The translations under genes and the position numbers were made by a program. From Puccinellia tenuiflora (taxonomy: Eukaryota > Streptophyta > Magnoliopsida > Poales > Poaceae): DNA of 64,000 nucleotides. The stretch lies in the NCBI GenBank assembly GCA_012064385.1, contig QRDG01000240.1, forward strand, positions 1,717,406 through 1,781,405, in the 5' to 3' direction. A model generated the notes under the pieces. The model searched no databases, was not told where the DNA came from, and worked only from the letters and a program-made list of their open reading frames with translations. Of this stretch, positions 46,293-57,965 are shown in pieces; position 1 is the stretch's first letter, and each line of letters starts with the position of its first letter.

Positions 46293-49200
46293 TGCGGTGA
46301 CCCAGCACACCACTGCAAGGTGTAGTGTGCAAGTGGTTGACATAATACTCACAGAAGGACCTATCCGTGAATATTACATCCCTCAGAGTGGTACAATAGA
46401 AACATAGCAGGTCCAAGGTAACACTATAGGATTACAACAATATTCACTACAAAATCTCGAGAACCTCCTCGATACATAGAGGATAGCCTCGTGCAAATGA
46501 AATCCAGAGAAGATCCAATTCGTAGCACTAAGCTGGAGATCAACTCTAGCTCTAACTCCTAATCCACTACTGATGTTGCCACCACCTTAATCTACTCTAT
46601 CTGGAGTGTCCCTATTTCCTATTGTACTTATACTTTCAACAGACATGGTCTCCTCCGTTGGCAGAGGGATCTCCTCGAAATCGTTGACATTGCTCCTTCG
46701 TGGCCATAGTTGTCATCGTGCTTCGGTTGGTGAAGTAGCGGTTGACTCCTTGATGAAGATCTCGATGTCATGGTGAACCACCGTCAACTCCTTTGAGGGT
46801 TCCAAAATTCTAAGCAGGGGGTCAAAAGGGCAAGGGTGAGTAACCAGCGTTACCCAGCAAGTCCATTATGTACGGTGGGAAGTTTGATGCACTACTACAG
46901 CTTTAGACTCCAGGGAGCCTTAAGCTTAATGCAAGGTTTTGTAAACATTTCTTCAAGAGGTAGCTTTTATTCTGAAAACTATGCCCGTCATCCTTCACAG
47001 GGCTAGAACTTTCATGGAGTTCCTTTCCTGCAGCGTTCGCAGCTCCTTCCCGGAACAGGGAGTAACATGTTACAATTTTTTACACTCTGCAGAGATGCGT
47101 TACTTTACCCATAAGAGATCAAGACTTTGTTGCACAACCGGGCGATCTTTCCCGTCCACACTCTCTTTGGTGTGGGGCCCAGTTTTTGATCCAAGTCATT
47201 CACTGTGCTTCTCCGCACAACGCATGCCCACCCAATTCATGCATAGCAGAATCACCCCTGATGCTCTACCCCTCACGGTAGACACCTAGGCACCCTCTTG
47301 CAGACCATCCTAGACCCCAGTCGCCGTGGGAATTAAGGGATCCCACCCATATGCATGTAGTCCCGCAAGACCTACAGCCTACGGCACTGGCAGCCCGTTG
47401 ACATGCATCCGGGAGAAGTACAGATGGCATTTCCCGTCCCATTCCAGGTCTTATGGTTAACGCGTCTTTACGGCGCAATCATTATGACGGCATTTGTTAT
47501 TAAGTCCTAGGTAATACTTTCCCGTGCAAATGGAACATCCGGACCTATTCTTCTTACCATGGTCCCATTTGCCAACCATAATAGGTTACCACCACTCGGG
47601 TAGATAGCCAAATAGTCATATTATTAAAGAAATAGGTTTTATGCTTTCTTTTGTATAAAGGTGATAGTATATTAAAGTTTTTCAAATAGTTTTCTAACAA
47701 ATATTTCAAGAGGTATGAACAAGTGATGAACTTGCCTGTGATAGAGGTGGCAGTTCATGCCCTTTGGGGTTCTAGGGTTGCGTCAGAACCCGGAGATCTG
47801 AAAAGCAAAGTAGTCCGGGTAAGGACTACTGGAAACACTTGCAATATGCTATTATGCATAGATATGAGATGCATCGTATATAACTCAAAATACCCAAACT
47901 CATAAGTAAGCGCTTCGCGTTATTGATTACTTTGTTAACGGTGAGATGCTTTAAGTTGTTATAACTTTTAGAATTAGGTGTTTGCTATGATTATCGAAGT
48001 AATGTTTTACATGATTAATAAACAACTTATAGGTGCTCAGTTAAGGATTGCATTTATTTCATAATTTTATTTTATTTAACTACTTTCAAAAAGTAATAAC
48101 ACTAGAGTGATAGATTTTCAAATGAACTCTTTTTGTGTGTTTTACCTAGGATGAGTAACGGAATAGTCATTTACATTATGGTATTTGAGTTCAAATTTTA
48201 TGTGTTGAACCTTTATTTCAAATCTATTTTCTTTTCAGAAAACTAGTTGTTTTAGAAGCTAGTACAATTCAATTCCACTTACTACCTTTGAATTAAATAC
48301 ATAAGAAAATTCTTTTCCAATAATTTATTTTAAAATAATTAAAATCATATCCATTTATGGATCTTAGTATTTTTCATTCAATAAAACCTTTTCAATAAAT
48401 TAAATAAAAATCATATTTGAAATCCTTATAAAATTTGGAGTTGAAAACATATTTTTATTTAATTTTAGGAATTTATTTGCATTTCAAAATTTTAGGTGAT
48501 GTTTATGTGGCATTTTGGTAATTCTAAACAACTTTTATTTTTAGTTGCTAAATTATGAATGAATTATCCATATTTAAATAGGTTTCCTTTTTTAAGAATT
48601 TTGGTATATTATTTGTAATTTTCTGAATTACAGAACAAAAGTTATTGAATTTGCAATTTTTAAGCATTTCTGGAATTATTTAAATAGCTGCCAGGGGGGT
48701 CCCACATGTTAGGGATTTAACCATTTCTGAAAGGATAAACATGGGATGACGTCAGCTGACGTCATCAACCATGGGCAGCGGCCACTCCGGCCCTACTCCG
48801 GCCACTCCGGCCATCCCCGACCACGCGGACACGCGCATTCAACGCGCACGGTCGAGGCGTACCCAGGGGTGGCGGCGCCGCCCCTAAATGGTCGCCGGAG
48901 CTCGATCTCGAGCTCGGGACGCAATCGAGAGGGCAAACGGAATCAATCGAAGCTTCAGCTCACCGCAGTTGTAGTGGACAAGGTTGTGGCGTTGAAGAAG
49001 CTACGGCGGCGACGGAATCATGCTCGACGGTGGCGGCGGCTGTTCGGGATGTCGATGACGTTCCTCACTCTCTGGCCTCCCCAGCTGGAGCGCGACCCAC
49101 TGGCGTGTAGAGAACAACGAGGCGAGGTGAGTAGACAAGGTCGCCGGTCTTCTGGCTTGATGGTTCGTCGGCGATTTGAAAGGGCTTCGGCGGCCGTACG

Positions 49201-50068
49201 AACTAGGGTTAGGGTTTCGGGTCACTTCCTGAGAGAGAGGAAGAAAGAGAGAGAGTGAGGAAGAGAGAATGGGCGAGGGCGAGATGCGGACGTATCCTCC
49301 TAGCTCTTATCCTCCCCGGCGCGTCGGCAAGCAGGAGGTGGCACGGCGACAGTCGCTGTCGTCCTTCTGGCCGGAAGAGAAGGAGAAAGAAAAGAAAGAA
49401 AAGATTTTCTGAAAAACCCCCTGGGCTTGTTTATAATTACTGAATCTTTTAAAGCAGAGACTTCGTATATATTTTTAGGGCTTTTAGACAAGTCTATTAA
49501 TCATGGAAAAATTCATGGATGCTTCTAATATTATAGAGATGCTCCACGTATTTTTATTTTGAATTTTTGGAACACCTAGGTCACATTTAAAAAAATAGAG
49601 AGATGTTTTGGTCATTAAAATGTGTTCACATTAATCTTAGATACAACCAAGTTCTTATGTTCAAAAGCAATACATGCCATGAACTTGATAAATTACTTAA
49701 AAATATTACAAAGTTGGGATGGGTGTTAACACAATTATACCTTAGTATTTATTTGTGAGTTGTTTGCTTAAAAGAATAAACATGTATAACTTCATTATTC
49801 AATATTAATAAGATTACCAATTTAATATCATTTGTATTCTCCAATTTGGATCTGATTCCCGCAACCGTTAAAAAATGCCTGGAGGTCATGTCAAAATTAA
49901 TCACATTCACCTCAGATGAGCAAAACTCTATTCATGAGGGTGAATGATCTCCAATCCCTCCAGGTTTTTATTTTTTGAAAAATTTATTCGGATTTTCAGA
50001 TGCATGCATGCAGATGCACAAAATCATACTTCTACCCTTCATTGGTTGTTAAATGCTGGGGTATTACA
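46293..50068 (-). repeat. 5' LTR of LARD-like element (3776 bp)
   Basis: It has the same ends as 39946-43751. It differs by scattered substitutions and indels, including an extra AGATGCGTT near 47093. Confidence 0.92.
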
Positions 50069-50073
50069 GGTGA

Positions 50074-50422
50074 AAAGGCGATAAAGGCCATAGCGGACGG
50101 TTTTCCATCGGAGGACGCCATGGCCGAAGACCTAAAATGCTACCAGTACCTGCTATGGCCGAAAAGCATTAAACTAAAGGAGCAGGAGAGAGTACTCGCG
50201 GAACGCAAGAAGCCGGCCAGTCTGTCAAGCGTGCGTCGGGCGGATCTATCCGTCCAATCATCGGGACGGTCCAAACACCCTTGTCACTGGCCTCGCTACT
50301 TGCGTATGCCTGAGGACACAAGGACTAATGTCACACGCAACTTGGAGAACTCCTTCATGTCTCTGGATGAGGGGGGGGGGTACCAGTCCCCAAAACAGCT
50401 ACCGGCGCTCTCATGTCGGTAG
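50074..50422 (+). pseudogene. gypsy gag, part after the nested insertion
   Basis: The gag frame resumes directly after the second GGTGA target copy with AIADGFPSEDAMAEDLKCYQ and a lysine-rich LKEQERVLAERKK stretch. It ends at 50422 after a run of G near 50370 that probably shifts the frame. Confidence 0.75.
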
Positions 50423-50502
50423 CCACGTACCTGCAAGCAACGCAACCTCCGGAGAACGACCCTCGGGCGGCTTTACACCGCCAGCAAATCTAGTTCGTCG
50501 GC

Positions 50503-52143
50503 ATGGCAAGAGCAGAGCTGATACCAGAAGAACCACAACCAGCCGCAGGTGCAGCGGCTGGCAACAACGCGCCTCCACGACGTCAACAAAGCCCATGGCA
50601 TGAACCGCGAACCCGCCAACTTGGCGACCGCGTCGCTCGCGATCAGGAGGATCGTGTTACCTGTGTAAACAACGACCATGCCGCTCGCGACCGAGAAAAC
50701 CGCGTTACCCACGATCGAAGGCACCGCGCAACTTGCGGGCGAGAAGATCGATATCATCTCGCGGAAGGTGAAGATGCACGCAACGTCATCACGCAAAGCA
50801 AGGTCAATAGGAACCGCTCAAGACGGGCTGCTCGCGAGGCGAGTAGCGACGATTCAGACTCTGAAGAAGAGTTCGAGCCCTGCGGCGCATTGTGCGTTAG
50901 TCGCCGCATCCGAGAAGCAAGAATGCCAAAGGGATTCAGACTAACCTCTGAGACGCCAAAGTACGATGGTATGCAAGAACCATCTGCCTGGTTGGAAGAT
51001 TACCTCACGGCAGCAACTTGCCAGAGAGGTTCTACGTCTACCGCCATGCAATACATACAACTTATGCTCTCAGGGTCAGCCCGAGCCTGGCTCAAAAGCT
51101 TGCCGCGGGGAGCATACACTTGCTGGGAAGATTTCAGCGAGGACTTCGTTCGCAACTTCGTCGGCACATGCAAATGGCCCGCTTCGTTCGAGGATCTACG
51201 AGCCTGCAATCAACGTGTAGACGAGAAGCTGCGCAAGTACGTCCAGGGGTGGACCCTCCTCCGCAACTCAGCAAAGAGGATCTCAGAAGACAACGCGATA
51301 TACACGTTCACCCGAGGCGTCTATCGACTTGAGCTGAAAGAAGCACTCGGGAGAGTAAAGCCAAAGACCATCGCCCATCTCATGCAGATTGCCAATGAGT
51401 GGGCAGACGGAAAAGATTCTATACGCAACGAGCGCAACGGCACACCCGTAGAAGCCGGCGACCAAGGTCCTTGGAGTCGCCGCAACAACGATCGCCGTCG
51501 CAAGCGGAAGGCACGTGCATACGACGACACCGAAGGCACAGAACTCGTGGCGGCGGGTTTCCCCGACAGCCGCGAGCAAAGAAATCGTGACGGCAGTCGC
51601 TATGAAAGCGGTAGCCGAACAACCGGTTACAAAGACGACAAGAACATCAAGGGCGAGTGGCGACCACGGCAGCCACGCAACGGACGAGTGCCACGTCCTC
51701 CCCCTACTCTTCATACTGCATGCAGATTCCACATGTTCAGGGATGAGAACGGCAACTTTACATCTTCTCACCTTCTGAAGGATTGTGAGAGCTTTCAAGA
51801 GCTGCAGGCGCAGTATGCACGCCTCCTTCAGCAGCAAGCGCTAGTTGTCCCAGGTGCGCCAGCCATTGGGGTGCCGCCTCCTCCAGCCCTGCCGCCACCA
51901 GGACACATGGCGGGAGCCGTTCAATACCAGCCGCGCGTCGAGGAGCCTCAAGCAGGCGAAGAACCTTACCCGAAACCTGTCTGGCGCATGTTCATGATAC
52001 AGAAAGGACGTCCTTCCAATCGGGATCAGAAGCTGATAACGAGGCAGGTGCACCTCGTTGTCAAGTCACCGCCTGCGCTGCCCGAATTCCTTAGGTGGTC
52101 CCACGCAAGCATCGTCTTCTCTCGCGAAGACCATCCACCGTAG
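50503..52143 (+). pseudogene. gypsy gag, capsid region
   Basis: A 546-codon open frame has an Arg/Asp/Glu-rich N-terminal part. The Retrotrans_gag capsid domain follows at about residues 150-290 (TPKYDGMQEPSAWLEDYL, ARAWLKSLP, FVRNFVGTC), then a basic region and a CRFHMFRDENGNFTSSHLLKDC zinc-type motif. TAG at 52141-52143 ends it; the next domain follows in the same frame. Confidence 0.85.
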
Positions 52144-52782
52144 GTGTCACGGCCAGGGCACTCAGCCCTCGTCCTCGACGCCCAGATTGGTGGCTTCGCA
52201 ATGAGCCGCGTCTTTATGGACGGCGGCGACATCAACATCATGTTCGCCGACACACTGTGCGAGATGAATATATTAACAACCAACCTCACGCCGTCAACCA
52301 ACACCTTCCATGGCATAGTACCAGGGCGCCCGGTTTACCCCCTGGGCACGATCACGCTCGACGTCATCTTCGGCGAGCCAGCAATCTTCAGGAAGGAGAA
52401 GATATAGTTCGAGGTGGTGGACTGGAAGTCGCAGTACCACGTCATCCTTGGACGACCGGCATACGCCAAGTTCATGGCAGTCCCGCACTACGCCTACCTC
52501 AAGCTCAAGATGCCAGGACCTTACGGGACCATCACTGTCAACGGAGACTTCGAGCAGTCGGACGAGTGCGACCGCAAATTTAACAAGATCTCTGAATCGT
52601 CTGGGACGCAGGAGCAGCTCCAGGAGCTGTCACTCACCAACGATCATACCCTCTTCCCCGAGGGCAAAAAATCAGCACCTGAGTCGGCCTTCAATGCAAC
52701 CAACGACACAAGGGCACATCAGATACACCCAACCGATCCTAAGAAGACGGCACTCGTATCGACGAGCTTGCCTCCCGCATAG
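52144..52782 (+). pseudogene. gypsy protease and linker
   Basis: PGHSALVLDAQIGGFAMSR and VFMDGGDINIMFADT give the retropepsin of the Tat type (active-site MDGG, where many relatives have IDGG/DGGS). YHVILGRPAYAKFMAVPHY is the C-terminal protease block. TAG codons at 52405-52407 and 52780-52782 interrupt one continuous frame. Confidence 0.82.
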
Positions 52783-53890
52783 GAAAGCGTGCTCGTTGAG
52801 TTCCTGCGTGAGAACTGGGACAAATTTGCCTGGTGTCCAGCCGACATGCCAGGTATACCCAGGGAATTCGCCGAGCACGCACTCCAGATCTTGCCTAATG
52901 CAAGACCCGTCAAGAAAACTATGCGCCGCTTCGCCGAGCCGAAGCGCCTTGCCATCGGGCAAGAAATCGATAGGCTCCTGGCTGCCAAGTTCATCGAGGA
53001 AATCAAGAAGTCGGACTGGGTAGCTAATCCCGTCCTGGTGCCAAAGAAGAATACGGACATACTCCGCATGTGTGTCGACTTCACTTCGTTAAACAAGTGT
53101 TGTCAAAAGGATCATTTCCCCCTGCCGCGTATCGACCAAATTGTCGACTCGACGGCAAGCTGCGAGCACCTCTCCTTCCTGGACGCCTATTCGGGCTACA
53201 ACCAGATTCGAATGAAGGAAGAGGACAAAGACAAAACAGCATTCATCACGCCTTTCGGCGTCTACTGTTACACAACAATGCCCTTCGGGCTCAAGAATGC
53301 GGGTGCCACCTACCAGCGCATGATGCAAAACTGCCTATGTTGATGCAAAAGAGCAAATTGGGCGAAACGTCCAAGTCTATGTTGATGATATAGTCATCAA
53401 GACCAAGAAAGAAGCAATGCTCTTGACGACCTGCGTGAGACCTTCGCCGCACTCAAGAAATACATCATCAAGCTCAACCCAACGAAATGTGTGTTCGGCG
53501 TTCCGGTCGGGCAGCTATTAGGGTACCTCGTCTCTGCACGTGGTATCGAAGCAAACCCAGAGAAGATACTGGCGCTTCTGAAGATGCCGGAGCCCTCAAA
53601 GCTCCGGGAGGTCCAGCAACTCTCCGGACAAATAGCTGCACTCAGTCGATTCATCAGCAAGTTGGGCGAAAAGGCGCTTCCGTTTTATCAGCTGATGAAG
53701 AAGACAGATCGGTTCGAGTGGACTCCGGAAGCCCAGGCTGCATTCATCCACCTCAAGCGCACGTTATCGACTCCACCAATCCTTGTAGCTCCTCGGGAGA
53801 AGGAGCCATTATACCTCTATATAGCCGCCACGAACCGGGTGGTTAGTACAGTACTGGTGGTCGAGCGCGCGGAAGAAGGAGAGCCCACGG
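52783..53890 (+). pseudogene. gypsy reverse transcriptase
   Basis: The frame continues from the protease. It holds WVANPVLVPKKN, RMCVDFTSLNK, FLDAYSGYNQI and MPFGLKNAGATYQRMM. The catalytic YVDD (VQVYVDDIVIKTK, about 53372-53410) is in another frame, bracketed by two compensating shifts near 53340 and 53425. The thumb region follows (FGVPVGQLLGYLVSARGIE) and leads into RNase H (FEWTPEAQAAFIHLK). Confidence 0.85.
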
Positions 53891-54158
53891 AGTGCAGATG
53901 CCTGTATATTACCTCAGCGAGGTCCTGTCTCTCTCCAAGCAAAGGTACCCGCACTACCAAAAGCTTGCTTACGGCGTCTTCATGTCTTCACGCAAGGTGG
54001 CGCATTACTTTCAAGAGCATCCGATCACGGTGGTGAGTGGGGCGCCACTCGCAGACATCCTGAACAACTCTAAGGCAACCGACAGGGTAGACAAATGGAG
54101 CATCGAATTAGGTCCTCTGGATCTAACATACAAACATCCAACATCGATCAAGGCATAG
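53700..54158 (+). pseudogene. gypsy RNase H (first)
   Basis: It carries LYLYIAATNRVVSTVLVVE and, after a frameshift near 53890, VYYLSEVLSLSKQRYPHYQK and KVAHYFQEHPITVVSGAPL. TAG at 54156-54158 interrupts the frame where relatives usually have a glutamine codon. Confidence 0.75.
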
Positions 54159-54199
54159 GTCCTACCTGACTTCACCATCGAGTGGATGGAGATGCAGCT

Positions 54200-54806
54200 G
54201 CCTTCGGTACCTAATACACCTGGACCATGTATCCAAGAGGAATGAGGGAGCAGGCGTAGGCGTCATCCTCATATCACCGAAAGGTGAAAGATGTGCTACG
54301 TCTTGCAGATGGACTTTGAGAAACCATCCAACAATGAAGCCGAATATGAGGCCCTAATACATGGGATGAAGATGGCCAAGGAGTGTGGCGCTGACCGCCT
54401 AATAATCTATGGTGACTCCAACTTGGTCATACAGCAGACCATGAAGGAGTGCGACGCCGCAACAAACAACATGATCGCATATCGGAACCTGTACAACATC
54501 ATGGAAGGTAACTTTGATGGTTGCGAACTCCGTAACGTCGGGCGCGCCAGCAACAAAGAGGCGGACACCCTAGCAAACATTGGGTCCATGAAAACTAAAG
54601 TACCTACCGGAGTATTCCTGGAAAAGATAAACAAAAGGTTGATCAAGATTGCGCGGCCTACGGCTCCCTCTACACCGGCACCCGGGACCCTCGAGACTGA
54701 CGTCCCGAGCTCTGAGTCATCCGACTCAGCAAAACCCCCAGTCAAAGTTTTCCTCGTCGAGCCTATGTGGACGAAGCCATTCCTGGCATACATGCTACGT
54801 CAATAG
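54200..54806 (+). pseudogene. gypsy second RNase H (archaeal-type) and linker
   Basis: PSNNEAEYEALIHGMKMA, IIYGDSNLVIQQTM and GRASNKEADTLANIGS are the archaeal-type RNase H motifs that follow the retroviral-type RNase H in Tat elements. The N-terminal part of the domain (about 54200-54290) is garbled by a shift. The frame then enters the linker and ends at a TAG within the first copy of the duplicated block. Confidence 0.8.
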
Positions 54807-55503
54807 CTTCCAGAAGACACAGTCGAAGCACGGCGTATCACTCGTCGTGCCAAAGCATTCACAATAATTAATGGAGAACTTTACAAGCGAAGCATATCGG
54901 GTGTCCTCCAGAGGTGCATTGCACCCGAATATGGCAAGGCTATTCTCCTCGAGATTCACGCCGGCACGTGTGGGCATCACGCCAGCAGCCGGGCCTTAGT
55001 CGCCAAGGCCCTGCGTGCTGGGTTCTACTGGCCCACGGCACTCCATGACGCCGAGGACATTGTCAGGCGGTGCATCGGCTGCCAAAAGTTCGCCACCANG
55101 ACTGACACCCCGAGCTCTGAGACACCCGACTTAGCAAAACCCCCGGTCGAGGTTTTCCTTGTCGAGCCTATGTGGACAAAGCCATTCCTAGCGTACATGC
55201 TACATCAAGAGCTTCCAGAAGACATAGTTGAAGCACGACGTATCACTCGCCGTGCCAAAGCATTCACAATAATCAATGGGGAGCTTTACAAGCGAAGCAT
55301 ATCGGGCGTCCTCCAGAGGTGCATCACACCCGAAGACGGCAAGGCAATTCTCCTCGAGATTCACGCCAGCACATGTGGGCATCACGCCAGTAGCCGGGCC
55401 TTAGTCTCCAAGGCCCTGCGTGCTGGGTTCTACTGGCCCACGGCACTCCAGGACGCCGAGGACATCGTCAGGCGGTGTATCGGCTGCCAGAAATTCGCCA
55501 CCA
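54695..55503 (+). repeat. 404-bp direct duplication of linker/integrase start, joined at an N
   Basis: 54695-55098 and 55100-55503 are equal in length and similar throughout, but not identical. A single undetermined base at 55099 lies at the junction. The first copy has a TAG where the second has GAG. This may be a true duplication or two contigs from related sequence placed end to end. Confidence 0.85.
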
Positions 55504-56408
55504 AGCCTCACGCACCTGCTTCAGAGTTAAAGACGATTCCCCTTGCTTGGCCATTCGCCCAGTGGAGACTTGATATGGTAGGACCATTGAGGAAATCTGC
55601 CCGCGGTGGACACACCCACCTTCTGGTGGCTGTTGACAAGTTTACAAAATGGATAGAGGCCGTGCCGATCACAAACGCAGCAGCCACGACTGCTGTCAAT
55701 TTCATCAGATCCATCATCTTCTGTTTCAGTGTCCCAAATAGCATCATCACCGATAACGGAACAAACTTTACTGCTGAGGAATTCCAAGACTTCTGCAAAG
55801 AGCAAGGCATCAAGCTTAATTACGCCTCAGTCACCCACCCACAGTCCAATGGACAGGTGGAAAAGGCGAACGGCCTCGTCTGCAGCGACGTAAAAAAGTG
55901 CCTCTTCGTGCCACTCAAGCGCGCGGTTGGTGCCTGGGTGGAGGAGCTACCCTCTGTCTTGTGGATCCTACGCACCACGCCTAACAGATCAACCCAGTAC
56001 ACTCCATTCTTCATGGTGTACGGAGCAGAAGTAGTCCTGCCACACGACCTGCGCTTTGACGCACCTCATGTTGTAGCATACGATGAAGACGACGCCAACA
56101 CGGCACTCGAGGATGACGTCGATTTGCTGGACGAAGCGCAGGACATCGCACTCGCCCGCACGGCAACATACCAACAAAGCCTACGCAACTACCATAGCCG
56201 TCGACTTCGCACAAGGTCATTCGTGGAGGGTGACCTAGTGCTCCGGCTCAAGCAAAAGAAGGTGCACAAACTCTCCTCCCCATGGGAGGGACCCTTCATC
56301 ATCGCAGAAGTCATCGGTGGAGGAGCATACCGCCTAAAGAATGCAAGAAACGTAGAACTCTCGCACAACCGATGGAACGCTACACATCTGCGACGCTTCT
56401 ACGCGTAG
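55170..56408 (+). pseudogene. gypsy integrase, open over its full length
   Basis: 412 codons are open. The HHCC zinc finger lies near residues 71-110 (HHASSRALVSKALRAGFYW, CIGCQ). The catalytic core shows WRLDMVGPL, IITDNGTNF and NGQVEKANG, so all three DDE acidic residues are present. The C-terminal part has GDLVLRLKQKKVHKLSSPWE and ends LRRFYA. It is part of the broken gag-pol, so it is listed with the pseudogene parts. Confidence 0.88.
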
Positions 56409-56857
56409 CACAACTATCAATAAGGTTGTTCAGCCATTGATGCAATCCTTGAGACTACGTCTCCTGTAATAAAGTGCAATGTTCCTCTATTTTTGGAGTT
56501 GATATGCTGCACAACAAAAGTAACCGCCTTAGAAGCACCTGACACTCGGGGGCTTCGTTATAAAGGCCAAACAAAATAAACTCCGGAATGGCACCCGATA
56601 TTCGGGGGCTACGCCATTGAGGTCAAGAGAACGGTAATCGCCTTAGTAGCACCCGATACTTGGGGGCTGCGCTATAAAGGCCAAACAAAATAAACTTCGG
56701 AGTGGAACCCGATATCCCGGGAGCTGCACCGCTCAAGCACAATAGAACAAACTAAACATACAAAGAGCTAAAAGCTCGACAACAGCTTAGGCGCATCGCG
56801 CAATTACAACAAATTATTCAACTTGCATATTCTACAAGTATTTACACAGGAACAGAG
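56409..56857 (+). repeat. 3' spacer of gypsy element with repeated GGGGGCT motifs
   Basis: Words of the type CACCCGATA.TCGGGGGCTAC recur at about 56546, 56608, 56666 and, decayed, 56714. GGGGGCTAC equals the polypurine tract beside the 3' LTR. No reading frame is supported. Confidence 0.65.
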
Positions 56858-57742
56858 CTAATCCACAGGCTCTATTTTTGGAACCTGTAAGGCTACATGA
56901 TCAAGCTGCAACTCAGTATCATGCTCCAGTTTGCCGATCAAATTGACGGCTACTCCCTCTACAACCCGGTAATGGGTTTCCATCGGCGTAGGCTCATCGT
57001 CAGGTCGCGGAGGAACTTCCTCTATCCCTATCAGGCACATGTACGGGTGGCGTCTGCGTACAAACGCCAAAGCATATGTCGCACCGCTGACTAGCTGGGC
57101 GCGAACAAACTCTCACGCAGCTTCACCGTTGCAGAATCTCGCCATGAGAGCACCAAGTCCTTGCGGTTGCACGTCCAGCGGAAACAGAGCCTTATGCACC
57201 AGCGACAGTGCAGATCTGCACGACCCAACAAAAGAAACCACCTGTTGCACGCGATCCTGTAGCACAACCAGAACACGACCCCGGGCATTGTCAGACCAGA
57301 AGGAGGTGGTGTTCCGCCCTATGACTTCAGTAACATGCTGGAGTCGACCGTTCACCCGGTCGGCTTCAACTCGAGCATCCAGTTAACACCTGCAAAAATA
57401 AGAAAACAGTTGAAGGCAGATGAATGAAGAAACCGACAACGGCTTGGGGGCTTGCGGCCGCTTACATAGCAGATCAAGGTTTGCCTTTTCCAACTCTTCA
57501 AGCAAGTAACCCTCTCGCTCGGCAGGGCAAGGTTGCTTCGATCTCAAAATGGCTAAGACACCTTGAGTAGCCCATAAATCCTTCTCCAATCTGGCACATC
57601 GGGTCTGTAGTACCGAGTACCAGTACTCGTCAGGATTACGGGTGCCAGAGTCAGTGGCAACGGACTCGGAGCCAGGCACCTGATTGAGTGCAACCCCAGT
57701 GGACGGAGGAACACTTGCAAGGCTAGCCTGCCCATAAAACAA
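56858..57742 (-). pseudogene. Antisense ORF segments in the Tat 3' region (distal)
   Basis: Three linked minus-strand blocks read like one protein split by short introns or shifts: 57383-57742 (YWYSVLQTRCARLEKDLWA, a coiled-coil-like stretch), 57113-57355 (RVNGRLQHVTEVIGRNTTSF) and 56858-57070 (CLIGIEEVPPRPDDEPTPME, ending KIEPVD). Codon use is even and protein-like. I know of no function; similar antisense proteins accompany Tat elements. Confidence 0.55.
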
Positions 57743-57965
57743 AGCAAGGGGTGTAAGGACAAAAGGTAGATCAACACCGGAGAAGGTACCCTCGCCCTAG
57801 TCCTCCAAAGGGCTCGGGGGCTGGATCACAAAAATAAAAAACACAAGCAAAAAGGGAAAGGAAATGTCATAAAAGGCTCCTAGGCCAATGTTCATTACAA
57901 GCGACAAACGTAAGCGGGAACAAGTTTTTACAAAAGCCTCGACAAGCTGCTACGAAGCCTATCGA

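Larger units (their letters stand above)
39946..50068 (-). mobile_element. Non-autonomous LARD-like LTR retrotransposon nested in gypsy gag
   Basis: Two LTRs of about 3.8 kb flank a 2.5-kb internal part. An exact 5-bp target duplication GGTGA lies at 39941-39945 and 50069-50073. The element reads right to left, with a TGGTATCAGAGC primer-binding site beside the right LTR and a polypurine tract GGGGGGAAGAC (minus strand) beside the left LTR. No gag-pol is present except a short relic of a pol C-terminus. Large LTRs with a non-coding inside fit the LARD class. Confidence 0.9.
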
